Part shown: positions 27,342 through 36,105 of the stretch, one piece after another
How positions within the stretch are numbered: the first letter of the stretch is position 1
Layout of the letters: every line of letters starts with the position of its first letter
Source of the DNA: an uncultured Parabacteroides sp.
Lineage (GTDB): Bacteria > Bacteroidota > Bacteroidia > Bacteroidales > Tannerellaceae
Direction of reading: 5' to 3'
DNA length: 54,084 nucleotides
Assembly: GCA_949298575.1 (NCBI GenBank)
Contig: CASFXH010000014.1
Location: forward strand, 1-54,084
Made by a program: the position numbers and the translations under genes
Notes under the pieces: model-generated
Databases searched by the model: none
What the model was told of the DNA's origin: nothing
What the model saw: the letters and a program-made list of their open reading frames with translations, nothing else

Positions 27342-27375
27342 GTGGCGGTCATCGCGAACATGGCCGCCATTTTTG
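27342..27375 (+). terminator. Terminator after the DUF362 gene
   Basis: Arms GTGGCGGTCAT and ATGGCCGCCAT (27342-27370) with a GU pair are followed by TTTTG. Confidence 0.7.
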
Positions 27376-27469
27376 CGCATGAACGTCATGATTTTATTCT
27401 AACCTCCTAACTACCAACATCTATTACATTAATCCGCCGAAATCTGTCGGATATTCCATAGTTTTTCAG

Positions 27470-27477
27470 TAAGTTTG
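27470..27477 (+). promoter_or_regulatory. -7 box for the GH2 gene
   Basis: TAAGTTTG followed by CG lies 51 bases before the ATG. Just downstream (27483-27503) is a dyad with ends GTTC/GAAC around ACGTACGT, in the transcribed leader. Confidence 0.6.
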
Positions 27478-27527
27478 CGAGCGTTCTTTACGTACGTGCG
27501 AACAATCATTCTATTATTATAAATAAC

Positions 27528-30500
27528 ATGAAAACAAATCAAACCAGGAACACTTTCCCTCGTGTCCTCACGCTGGCGGCCGTAGCGGCTACCTCGGCGT
27601 TCTTATGGGGATGCGGACAAGCGGGCGGCCCAACGGAGTCGTTCGAGCGGTCGGATTATTACACGAGAGGCATCGGCAACTATCCCGGCTCTCCGAGCGA
27701 GGATTTCTCGCCATCTCTCGCGCCCGATCCCACCTATCGTAACATCGCGCTCTTACGAAGCGCTTACGCTTCCTCGAGCTACGACTACAACATGGTCGCG
27801 CAGCTGGTGACAGACGGTCTCATCACCGACCAGCAACCCCAGTACATCAACCTCTCGACCCCAGCGGGCGACGCGCCTCGCCGTGAACGGGAATGGATGA
27901 TCGACGAAGGCCCCTACTCGCGCAACCTCACGATGGGCGAGGATACCTATTTCCAATTCACCCTCAACAACTACAAGAAGAAAGCCGACCGCGTCTCGTT
28001 CCGGGGTATCGTCGCCTACGACGCGGCGAAAGCCACCAGTGGTTACGAGATCACCTGCCTCGGCTCGAACGACGGGCAACAATGGACCGAATTAGGCAAG
28101 GAGAGCGGCAAGGGATTGCCCGGCAAACCCCTGCCCTATCGGCTCCACTCCGATCCCAATAAGCAAAGCGAGCAAGGCGACCTGCCCGCCCGCACCATCA
28201 ACCAATCGATCCAACTGGCCAACCCCACGGAATACGCGTACTATCGCTTGGCGATGAAAATGCCGGGCGCCGCCCATTGGACGCTCATGGAAATGAATTT
28301 CTACGAGAACGATCAACTGGTGGAGATGAAACCCTCCCAATTCTTCAACAGCGCTTGGATGAGCCTGTCGAACGGTGAGGAATGGGTTTATGTCGATTTA
28401 GGGTCACGCTCGACTTTCGACACGGTGAAATTGCACTGGATCGACAAGGCGACACAAGGCAAGATCCAAACCTCCAACGACGCAAAGCAATGGACCGACG
28501 TAGCCGACCTGCCGGGTGGCGAGGGCTTGATCGACGAGATCCCCGTGAAAGGTAACGCCCGTTACGTCCGTGTCCTCATGACCGGAGCCGCGAGCCAGCA
28601 CTATCTGTTGAGCGAGCTGGAAATCATGGGTAAAGGTGGCCTCATGCCCCAACCCGCGGCCATGCCGGCGGCGACCGACGGGGAGATCCGCCTCTCCGGC
28701 GGCAACTGGCGCCTGCAACGGGCTTCGGAAGTGACGGCGAATGGCGAGGAGATCTCCACGGCCTCCTTCAATCCGGAGAACTGGATCGTGGCGACCGTGC
28801 CGGGCACCGTCCTGACAAGCTACAAGAACATCGGCGCCATCCCGAACCCCAACTACGCCGCGAACATCCTGAATGTCTCCGAGTCGTTCTTCAACGCCAA
28901 CTTCTGGTATCGCGACGAGTTCGACGTCCCGGAAGGATTCAAGAAAGAGCGGATCTTCCTGAATTTCGATGGCATCAACTGGAAGGCGAATGTCTTCGTC
29001 AATGGCCAGAAAGCGGGCCGTATCGAGGGCGCTTTCATGCGCGGACAATTTGACGTGACCGACCTGATCCAACCAGGCAAGAATGTCGTGGCGGTCGAGA
29101 TCATCAAGAACGCGCACATTGGCGCCATCAAGGAAAAGAACAAACAAAGCACGGACTTCAACGGCGGTATCCTGGGCGCCGACAACCCGACGTTCCACGC
29201 CTCCATCGGCTGGGACTGGATCTCCACCATCCGCGGACGGAACATCGGTATCTGGAACGACGTGACCCTGACCACGACCGGCAAGGTAACCGTAGCCGAT
29301 CCGTTAGTCGAGTCTGTCCTGCCGTTACCCGATACGACTTCGGCGACACTGACCGCCGAGGTGATCGTGAAGAACCACGACGCGGCCGCCGTGAAAGGCA
29401 CGTTGGAAGGCAAGATCGGCGACATCACCTTCCAAAAGGCGATCGAGCTGGCCGCCGGCGAGGAGAAAGCCGTCACCTTCGACGCCAAGGAGTTCGAGCA
29501 ACTGAAGATGCAAAACCCACGCCTCTGGTGGCCCAAAGGCTATGGCGCGCCCAATCTCTATGACGCGAACTTCACCTTCAAGGTCGGCGACCAAGTATCC
29601 GACTCGAAAGACTTCAAGGTAGGTATCCGCCAAATGACGTTCAACGAGGACAACCATATCCTCAACCTCTTCATCAACGGCCGCCGCTTCATCGGACGGG
29701 GAGGTAACTGGGGCTTCAGCGAGAACAACCTCAACTACCGCGGCCGGGAATACGACATCGCCGTGGCTTACCATGCCGACATGAACTTCACCATGATGCG
29801 CAACTGGGTCGGCATGATCGGCGACGAGGAGCTTTACGAGGCATGCGACAAATACGGCATCATGATCTGGCAAGACTTCTGGTTGGCGAACCCGGCCGAC
29901 GGACCTGATCCCTATTATCCCGACATGTTTATCGCCAACGCCGAGGATTACGTGCGCCGCATCCGCAGCCATGCCTCTATCGGCCTTTACTGCGGCCGCA
30001 ACGAGGGCTATCCTCCCAAGCAGATCGACGACGCCCTGCGCCGTATCGTGAAAGCGGAACACCCGGGCTTGCACTACATCTCCAGCTCGGCCGACGACGT
30101 GGTGAGCGGCCACGGTCCTTACCGCATGTTGCCGGCGAAGACCTACTTCACGCTGGAGAGCGGCAACGACAAGTTCCACTCCGAGCGCGGTATGCCCAAC
30201 GTCTTGACGTATGAAGGCTTCCTCCGCACCTACTCGCCCGAAGGCATCTGGCCGCAATCCGACGAATGGGGAATCCACGACTACACGCTGCAAGGCGCCC
30301 AAGGAGCGACCTCGTTCAACGAGATCATCGCGTTAGGCTACGGGCAACCACAAAACGTGAAGGAATTCGCCGACCTGGCGCAATGGGTCAACTACGACGG
30401 CCATCGCAGCCTCTTCGAGTCGCGCAGCCAGAAACGCATGGGCCTCCTGATGTGGATGAGTCACTCTTGCTGGCCCTCGATGGTTTGGCAAACGTATGAC

Positions 30501-31142
30501 TATTACTTCGAGCCGACCGCCGCTTACTTCGCCATCAAGAAAGCTTCCGAGCCGCTCCATATCCAATGGAACCCGGCCACCGAAGAAGTCGAGGTCGTGA
30601 ACTACAGCGCCGGCACCCACAACGGACTGACCGCGAAGGCGCAAATCCTGAAGATGGACGGAACGGTCGCTTGGGAGAAAGAGGCAAAAGTAGACAGCAA
30701 GGAAGACACGACCGACAAGTGCCTCAAGCTGGAATACCCGTCGGACATCACGAAGGTACATTTCATCAAGCTGAGCCTTCTCGAGAATGGCCAAGTCATC
30801 TCCGAGAACTTCTACCACCGCAGCCTGGAGGAGAACAACTATCAAGACTTGAAGCAATTGCCGAAAGTTGCCCTGACCTCGAACGTCGCGACGGTTAAAG
30901 ACGCGGACGGTACCTGGAACGCGACCATCACGGTCGAGAACCCGACCCAGACGCCGGCCTTGATGATCCGCCTCAACGTCGTGGGCGATCAGGATGGCGA
31001 CCAATTCCTCCCCATCTTCTACACCGACAACTACTTCGCGTTGATGCCGGGCGAGAAGAAAGAGGTGAAGGTCCATTGGCAAGATGTCGACACCCGGGGC
31101 AACGCGCCGAAGGTGAAGATCACGGGCTATAACGTCGAATAA
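27528..31142 (+). CDS. Large GH2-family glycoside hydrolase lipoprotein with discoidin-like domains
   Basis: This 1204-residue secreted lipoprotein has lipobox LWGC with Cys29. Residues about 55-370 hold two F5/8 type C (discoidin)-like carbohydrate-binding segments (NIALLRSAYASSSYDYN..., RYVRVLMTGAASQHYLLSELEIMG). Then come the GH2 sandwich (NFWYRDEFDVPEGFKKERIFLNFDGINWKANVF in pieces), the immunoglobulin-like part and the TIM barrel. The probable acid/base is Glu826 in CGRNEG and the nucleophile Glu886 in FHSERGMP. The architecture is nearest to exo-beta-glucosaminidase/beta-mannosidase-like GH2 enzymes; the substrate is not proven. No SusC/SusD pair is adjacent. Confidence 0.88.
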   Translation: MKTNQTRNTFPRVLTLAAVAATSAFLWGCGQAGGPTESFERSDYYTRGIGNYPGSPSEDFSPSLAPDPTYRNIALLRSAYASSSYDYNMVAQLVTDGLITDQQPQYINLSTPAGDAPRREREWMIDEGPYSRNLTMGEDTYFQFTLNNYKKKADRVSFRGIVAYDAAKATSGYEITCLGSNDGQQWTELGKESGKGLPGKPLPYRLHSDPNKQSEQGDLPARTINQSIQLANPTEYAYYRLAMKMPGAAHWTLMEMNFYENDQLVEMKPSQFFNSAWMSLSNGEEWVYVDLGSRSTFDTVKLHWIDKATQGKIQTSNDAKQWTDVADLPGGEGLIDEIPVKGNARYVRVLMTGAASQHYLLSELEIMGKGGLMPQPAAMPAATDGEIRLSGGNWRLQRASEVTANGEEISTASFNPENWIVATVPGTVLTSYKNIGAIPNPNYAANILNVSESFFNANFWYRDEFDVPEGFKKERIFLNFDGINWKANVFVNGQKAGRIEGAFMRGQFDVTDLIQPGKNVVAVEIIKNAHIGAIKEKNKQSTDFNGGILGADNPTFHASIGWDWISTIRGRNIGIWNDVTLTTTGKVTVADPLVESVLPLPDTTSATLTAEVIVKNHDAAAVKGTLEGKIGDITFQKAIELAAGEEKAVTFDAKEFEQLKMQNPRLWWPKGYGAPNLYDANFTFKVGDQVSDSKDFKVGIRQMTFNEDNHILNLFINGRRFIGRGGNWGFSENNLNYRGREYDIAVAYHADMNFTMMRNWVGMIGDEELYEACDKYGIMIWQDFWLANPADGPDPYYPDMFIANAEDYVRRIRSHASIGLYCGRNEGYPPKQIDDALRRIVKAEHPGLHYISSSADDVVSGHGPYRMLPAKTYFTLESGNDKFHSERGMPNVLTYEGFLRTYSPEGIWPQSDEWGIHDYTLQGAQGATSFNEIIALGYGQPQNVKEFADLAQWVNYDGHRSLFESRSQKRMGLLMWMSHSCWPSMVWQTYDYYFEPTAAYFAIKKASEPLHIQWNPATEEVEVVNYSAGTHNGLTAKAQILKMDGTVAWEKEAKVDSKEDTTDKCLKLEYPSDITKVHFIKLSLLENGQVISENFYHRSLEENNYQDLKQLPKVALTSNVATVKDADGTWNATITVENPTQTPALMIRLNVVGDQDGDQFLPIFYTDNYFALMPGEKKEVKVHWQDVDTRGNAPKVKITGYNVE

Positions 31143-31167
31143 CCCGACCCAATCACTTATAAACAGA

Positions 31168-31206
31168 AAGGCGCCGCTCATGAAAATTGACGGCGCCTTC
31201 CTTTTT
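31168..31206 (+). terminator. Terminator after the GH2 gene
   Basis: Stem AAGGCGCCG/CGGCGCCTT (31168-31199) is followed by CCTTTTT. Confidence 0.8.
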
Positions 31207-31220
31207 CCAAAGAATTTATG

Positions 31221-31228
31221 TAGGTTCG
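31221..31228 (+). promoter_or_regulatory. -7 box for the DUF3089 gene
   Basis: TAGGTTCG followed by CGC lies 22 bases before the ATG. Confidence 0.55.
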
Positions 31229-31249
31229 CGCAAATAATTCAAAAACAAC

Positions 31250-32290
31250 ATGAGCACAAAAACAACTTCAATCCTATTCCTTCTGGCCGGATGGTGGATC
31301 GCGCTCGCGACCAGTTGCTCGTCCAATGAGACGTCAGAAAATAATCCCAATAAAGAAGAATACCTGCCCGCCGCGCCCAACTACGCGGACAGCCGCTATT
31401 GGTATCAAGCGCCGGAGACGGGCGACAAACCGGCCGATGTCTTCTACGTCGTCCCGACGTGTATCTGGAATTGGGAGGCGGAAACAGGCGATACCAGCTA
31501 TTACATGAACCCGCTCGACGAGGCACAACGGGCGGCGGTCGACCGGTCGGAATACCTGGGTTACGCCCTCTTCTCGAAAAGTTGCCGCTTCTTCGCCCCC
31601 TATTACCGGCAAATCAGCATGGAGGCGTGGATGCAATCCCCCTCGGAAATCGAGCGGCGTTACCAAAACGCGCACCAAGACATCGTCGCGGCCTTCCGTT
31701 ATTATATGGACAACCTCAACCAAGGGCGCCCCTTCATCCTGGCGGGGCATAGCCAAGGCGCGAAAGCGGTCATCGAATTGCTCAAGCATACGCTGACCGC
31801 CGACGAGTACGAACGGCTGGTGGCCGCCTACGCCTTCGGCTTTTCCGTCAGCCAAGAGGAGTTGGATCGCTACCCCTATTTACGGCCGGCCAACGACTCG
31901 ATCGACACGCCGGCGCTGATCTGCTACAACTCCGTCTCCCGGCCGGAAGCGGTCTCTCCCCTTTTCGCCAACAACCGGGCCATCATCAACCCCCTCAACT
32001 GGCGCACGGACGAGACACCCGCCGCGCCCGCCGAGAACCGGGGCAGCGTCTTTTTCCATGCCGACCAAAGCTCGGACACGCTCTTCCAGACCGTCGGCGC
32101 CCGGATCGACCGCTCGCTCCACGCCCTGATCATCGAGGGCCTGAACGACGAGGATTATTTCATCCCCAGCATCCAATCGCTCTTCCCGAAAGGGAATTAC
32201 CACGTGCAGGAAATCAATCTCTATTTCCTGAACCTGCAACAGAACTTGGAGCGTCGCGTTCACGCCTATACCACTCGTAAAGGCGCTTGA
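31250..32290 (+). CDS. DUF3089 alpha/beta-hydrolase lipoprotein
   Basis: This 346-residue lipoprotein (lipobox ATSC, Cys23) belongs to DUF3089, an alpha/beta-hydrolase family. The nucleophile elbow GHSQGA places the putative catalytic serine at residue 168, and the family start ADVFYVVPTCIWNW is present. The substrate is unknown; esterase or lipase activity is the usual guess. The 3' end overlaps the fcl gene on the other strand by 77 bases. Confidence 0.88.
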   Translation: MSTKTTSILFLLAGWWIALATSCSSNETSENNPNKEEYLPAAPNYADSRYWYQAPETGDKPADVFYVVPTCIWNWEAETGDTSYYMNPLDEAQRAAVDRSEYLGYALFSKSCRFFAPYYRQISMEAWMQSPSEIERRYQNAHQDIVAAFRYYMDNLNQGRPFILAGHSQGAKAVIELLKHTLTADEYERLVAAYAFGFSVSQEELDRYPYLRPANDSIDTPALICYNSVSRPEAVSPLFANNRAIINPLNWRTDETPAAPAENRGSVFFHADQSSDTLFQTVGARIDRSLHALIIEGLNDEDYFIPSIQSLFPKGNYHVQEINLYFLNLQQNLERRVHAYTTRKGA

Positions 32291-33332
32291 CACCCTCCTC
32301 AATCTCGACGCGATGATGCCAACCGAGGCGATGGAGCTTCGAGACGTCGGTCAGCTTGCGCATCGTCCCGTCGGGTTTGGAGGGATCGAAACGGATCTCG
32401 CCCTCGAAACCGACCGTCCGCCGGATCAGGTCGGCCAGTTGGGCGATGGTCAGCTCCTTGCCCGTACCGATATTGATGTGGCAGTTCCGGATATCCTTAT
32501 CGCCCGGCTGGAACGTATCTTTAAAATCCACACGTTCCATGACGAAGACCGTGGCGTCGGCCATCTCCTCGCTCCAGAGGAACTCGCGCAACGGCCGTCC
32601 CGTGCCCCAAAGCTCCACCCGGTCGGCGTAGATCCCGTATTTATTTAAAACCGCCTCGATCGCCTTCGCCTCGGCGGAGCCATCCACGCCCTCCACGGGC
32701 CGGCGGTCCAAGTCGCGACGGATCATCGCCCAATCGCCCTCGCGCAAACCTTTCGCGAGCAAGATCTTCCGCATCATGGCGGGCAGCACGTGGCTGTTCT
32801 CCAAATGGAAATTATCGTTCGGCCCGTAAAGGTTGGTGGGCATCACGGCGATGTAATTCGTCCCGTATTGAAGGTTGAAGCTCTCGCACATTTTCAAGCC
32901 GGCGATCTTGGCGATCGCGTAAGGCTCGTTGGTGTATTCCAAAGGCGAGGTCAACAAAGCCTCCTCGCGCATCGGCTGTTCCGCGTCTCGCGGATAGATG
33001 CAAGTGCTGCCCAGGAAGACCAGCTTCTTCACGCCGTGGCGGAAGCTCTCGCCGATCACGTTCTGCTGGATCTGCAAATTCCGGTAAATGAAATCGGCCC
33101 GATAGCGGCTATTCGCAAGGATACCGCCCACGTAGGCCGCGGCGAGGATCACGTATTCCGGCCGCTCCTCGTCAAAGAAACGCTTGACGGCCACCCCATC
33201 GAGCAAGTCCAGCTCGGCATGCGTACGCCCCACCAGATTCGTATAACCTTTCTCCTGAAGGTTCTTATAAATGGCCGAGCCCACCAAGCCCCGATGGCCC
33301 GCCACGTAGATTTTCGCGTTCTTATCGATCAT
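32214..33332 (-). CDS. fcl: GDP-L-fucose synthase
   Basis: This 372-residue SDR enzyme converts GDP-4-keto-6-deoxymannose to GDP-L-fucose using NADPH. It has the NADP-binding VAGHRGLVGSAI at residues about 10-21, the catalytic serine region FLGSTCIYPRDAEQP, and YAIAKIAGLKMCES with the Tyr/Lys pair. It is longer than the E. coli enzyme, partly from an insert and partly from a C-terminal tail of about 16 residues lying in the overlap with the opposing DUF3089 gene. It follows gmd by 14 bases, giving the two-step GDP-fucose route. Confidence 0.95.
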   Translation of the reverse strand: MIDKNAKIYVAGHRGLVGSAIYKNLQEKGYTNLVGRTHAELDLLDGVAVKRFFDEERPEYVILAAAYVGGILANSRYRADFIYRNLQIQQNVIGESFRHGVKKLVFLGSTCIYPRDAEQPMREEALLTSPLEYTNEPYAIAKIAGLKMCESFNLQYGTNYIAVMPTNLYGPNDNFHLENSHVLPAMMRKILLAKGLREGDWAMIRRDLDRRPVEGVDGSAEAKAIEAVLNKYGIYADRVELWGTGRPLREFLWSEEMADATVFVMERVDFKDTFQPGDKDIRNCHINIGTGKELTIAQLADLIRRTVGFEGEIRFDPSKPDGTMRKLTDVSKLHRLGWHHRVEIEEGVKRLYEWYRRERDAPSSVAGSGNRD

Positions 33333-33346
33333 GATGTCGCTCTTCC

Positions 33347-34432
33347 TTATTCCTCTTTATCCAATCGCGCTTTCAGGTGGAGCTTCTTCACGAATCGCAT
33401 GTCGTGCTTCACCATGATTTTCACCAAATCCCCGAACGAGGTCTTGCGAGGGTTCCATCCCAACTTGACGCGCGCCTTCGTCGGGTCGCCCAGCAATTGT
33501 TCCACCTCGGCCGGGCGGAAATATTTGGGATCGACCTCCACGAGGACGCGGCCCGTCGCCTGGTCGATACCCTTCTCGTCGACGCCCTCGCCTTCCCAAC
33601 GCAGGTCGATGCCCACCTCATGGAAAGCCAACGCGCAAAACTCGCGAACCGAATGGTACTCGCCCGTGGCGATCACGTAATCCTCCGGCTCCTCTTGCTG
33701 GAGGATCAGCCACATGCACTCCACGTAGTCTTTGGCGTATCCCCAGTCGCGCAAGGCGTTCAAGTTGCCAAGATAGAGCTTGTCCTGGAAACCTTGCGCG
33801 ATGCGGGCCGCGGCGAGCGTGATCTTGCGGGTCACGAATGTCTCCCCGCGCCGCTCCGACTCATGGTTAAAGAGAATCCCGTTGACCGCGAACATGCCAT
33901 AGCTCTCCCGATAGTTTTTCGTGATCCAGAAGCCGTATTGCTTGGCCACGCCGTAGGGCGAGCGGGGATAGAACGGCGTCGTCTCCTTTTGGGGAACTTC
34001 CTGCACGAGGCCGAAAAGCTCCGAGGTGGAGGCTTGGTAGATCTTCGTCCGTTTCTCGTAGCCCAACAAGCGCACCGCCTCCAACAAGCGCAAGGTGCCG
34101 ATGGCGTCGGCCTCGGCGGTATACTCCGGCACGTCGAACGAGACCTTCACGTGGCTTTGGGCGGCCAGGTTATAGATCTCGTCGGGCTTCACCTCCCGGA
34201 TGATGCGGACCAGCGAGCTGGAGTCGGTCATATCCCCCCAATGCAGGTTGACCAAACGCTTGTTCTTCATGTCGCGCACCCACTCGTCGAGATACAAGTG
34301 CTCGATACGACCCGTGTTGAACGATGAGGAACGGCGCATAATGCCATGTACCTCATAACCTTTCTCGATCAGGAACTCCGCCAAGAACGAACCGTCCTGC
34401 CCGGTGATTCCCGTAATTAAAGCGACTTTCAT
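33347..34432 (-). CDS. gmd: GDP-mannose 4,6-dehydratase
   Basis: This 361-residue SDR enzyme makes GDP-4-keto-6-deoxymannose, the first step to GDP-fucose. It shows the N-terminal [19 protein letters not shown], the nucleotide-binding [16 protein letters not shown], the STSELFG active-site threonine/serine region and [15 protein letters not shown] with the catalytic Tyr-x3-Lys. It is the first gene of the gmd-fcl pair, with a -7 box about 45 bases upstream. Confidence 0.96.
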   Translation of the reverse strand: MKVALITGITGQDGSFLAEFLIEKGYEVHGIMRRSSSFNTGRIEHLYLDEWVRDMKNKRLVNLHWGDMTDSSSLVRIIREVKPDEIYNLAAQSHVKVSFDVPEYTAEADAIGTLRLLEAVRLLGYEKRTKIYQASTSELFGLVQEVPQKETTPFYPRSPYGVAKQYGFWITKNYRESYGMFAVNGILFNHESERRGETFVTRKITLAAARIAQGFQDKLYLGNLNALRDWGYAKDYVECMWLILQQEEPEDYVIATGEYHSVREFCALAFHEVGIDLRWEGEGVDEKGIDQATGRVLVEVDPKYFRPAEVEQLLGDPTKARVKLGWNPRKTSFGDLVKIMVKHDMRFVKKLHLKARLDKEE

Positions 34433-34474
34433 ATAGCTATTTCTTTTTAGGATTGTTCCATCTTTTCTATAGCG

Positions 34475-34482
34475 CGAATGTA
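34475..34482 (-). promoter_or_regulatory. -7 box of gmd-fcl
   Basis: The minus strand reads TACATTCG followed by CGC. It lies about 15 bases from the edge of the 41-base array. Confidence 0.6.
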
Positions 34483-34497
34483 ATGATTTTTAATTCA

Positions 34498-34755
34498 CCC
34501 TCGCGCGAATCGCGTGGACCCTTCGCGGGTTCCCGAAATCTTCACGCGATCCGCGTGGGCACTTCGCCCGTTCCCGGAAGCCTCACGCGACCCGCGTGGG
34601 CACTTCGCCCGTTCCCGAAACCTTCACGCGAGCCGCGTGGGCACTTCGCCCGTTCCCGGAAGCCTCACGCGATCCGCGTGGACACTTCGCCCGTTCCCGA
34701 AACCTTCACGCGATCCGCGTGGGCACTTCGCCCGTTCCCGGAAGCCTCACGCGGA
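34498..34755. repeat. 41-base tandem hairpin array
   Basis: CGCGTGG recurs at 34511, 34552, 34593, 34634, 34675 and 34716, exactly 41 bases apart, with a half unit at the end. Each unit has the dyad CACGCG-nnn-CGCGTG (loops ATC, ACC, AGC; the first copy is degenerate) and a second block ACTTCGCCCGTTCCCG. The array fills most of the space between the divergent gmd and metallophosphoesterase promoters. It is open in frame on the plus strand, but unit sequences shift frame each time, so it is not protein-coding. Confidence 0.9.
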
Positions 34756-34817
34756 AAAAGTCTAAATATTCCTAAAAACAAATCCCCTTCTTTGGCGCGA
34801 AATCAAGAGAAATTAAC

Positions 34818-34825
34818 TACCTTCG
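34818..34825 (+). promoter_or_regulatory. -7 box for the metallophosphoesterase gene
   Basis: TACCTTCG lies 33 bases before the ATG. It is the one TTCG box in the window not followed by CG. Confidence 0.5.
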
Positions 34826-34858
34826 TCCTAGTTTTAGTTAACGGTAGATCTCAATACG

Positions 34859-36100
34859 ATGAAAACACCTAAAGGCTGGAAATACTTACTCTTATGCCTC
34901 GCGCCCCTCGTCTTCCCCTCGTGCGACAACGGGAAAGACCTGCGGGCACGGGCGATGGAAAACGACGTTTATTTCGAGGAAAATAGCCAAAAGGCGCTCG
35001 AACGCCTCACGAGCGTCATGTATCAAGATCCGGAAGGGAAGAAGGGCGAACGCTTCAAACTCGTCCAAATTTCCGACCCGCATCTCTCGGATTACTCGCC
35101 AAGCGGGCATTACGAGTATCCGATCAACCTGATCCAAGCCGTCCGTTTCGCCAACCACCCGGAAGCCCGGATCAACGCGTTGGTGGCGACGGGCGATCTC
35201 ATTTCCTTCCACGAGGACCGGGAAAAGGCGCTCGACTTCATGCGCTCGTTCGCGTATTTCTTCCATTGGGACAACGCGATCCCCTCGTTCGCCTGTACGG
35301 GCAACCACGACTCGAACCAACAAATGAGCGGAAGCTTCCGGCAAGCGCTCACGAAGAACGATATCCACGAGATCCTCTTCGCCACGAACACCGGAGAGCC
35401 CTCTCGGCATCAACCCGCGGGCGAGAACTATTATTATGTCGACTTATCGGATCCCCAGGGCGGGACCATCCGCCTGATCGCGCTCGATATGCTGGACCAG
35501 AACACGTCGCGTTATCGCACGATCCACGACGCCATCTTCTCGGACAAGCAAATCGATTGGTTGATCCGGGTCGCCCTGAAAGAAGGCATGAGCGACGCGC
35601 ACCGGGTGATCGTCCTCACCCATTATCCTTTCCAACCTTATTCCGGCAACGCCTCCACCTACCTGTGCGATGGAGACTTCGTGCATCCCTGGAAAATGAT
35701 CCCCGAGATCATCGAGGCTTTCCGGGCGAAAAACGTTTGGAAGAAAACCTACGCCAACCGTGTCATCCGGGATGATTCCCTCCGGATTGACGCGGATTTC
35801 AACGGATGCCCGGGGGAATTCATTTGCTACTTGGGGGGGCATGCCCATTGCGACGCCACCTTCCTCGTCGAAGATTTGGAGAACCGCGCCCCCTCACTCC
35901 CGGCCCAGCGCATGTTTCTCTGCACCAACCTGGCGCCCAGCGAGCAAGGGGAAGTCTACAACCGCAAGGAACGCCGCGAGGACACGCCCAGCAGCAACAG
36001 TTTCCGGCTCTACGCGATCGATACCCAAGAGCGCGCGATCTACGCGACCCATTTCGGGAACGACGCGGAGGCCGAAAACATCAATGTCTATAATTATTGA
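34859..36100 (+). CDS. Calcineurin-like metallophosphoesterase lipoprotein
   Basis: This 413-residue lipoprotein (lipobox FPSC, Cys22) has all metal-binding motifs of calcineurin-like phosphoesterases: QISDPHLSD, ATGDLIS, TGNHDSN, LTHYPF and GGHAHCD. It should act in the periplasm or at the cell surface on a phosphate ester or diester that cannot be named from sequence. It ends five bases from the convergent ugd stop, with no terminator visible between them. Confidence 0.88.
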   Translation: MKTPKGWKYLLLCLAPLVFPSCDNGKDLRARAMENDVYFEENSQKALERLTSVMYQDPEGKKGERFKLVQISDPHLSDYSPSGHYEYPINLIQAVRFANHPEARINALVATGDLISFHEDREKALDFMRSFAYFFHWDNAIPSFACTGNHDSNQQMSGSFRQALTKNDIHEILFATNTGEPSRHQPAGENYYYVDLSDPQGGTIRLIALDMLDQNTSRYRTIHDAIFSDKQIDWLIRVALKEGMSDAHRVIVLTHYPFQPYSGNASTYLCDGDFVHPWKMIPEIIEAFRAKNVWKKTYANRVIRDDSLRIDADFNGCPGEFICYLGGHAHCDATFLVEDLENRAPSLPAQRMFLCTNLAPSEQGEVYNRKERREDTPSSNSFRLYAIDTQERAIYATHFGNDAEAENINVYNY

Positions 36101-36105
36101 AAGGA

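Noticed and set aside
24703-27375. Insertion sequence or integrative element
   Set aside because: No transposase, integrase, terminal repeats or target duplication were found around the low-GC islet.
34498-34765. Repetitive Pro/Arg/Ser-rich proteins across the 41-base array
   Set aside because: The period is not a multiple of three, so each unit is read in a different frame. The composition is that of translated repeats.
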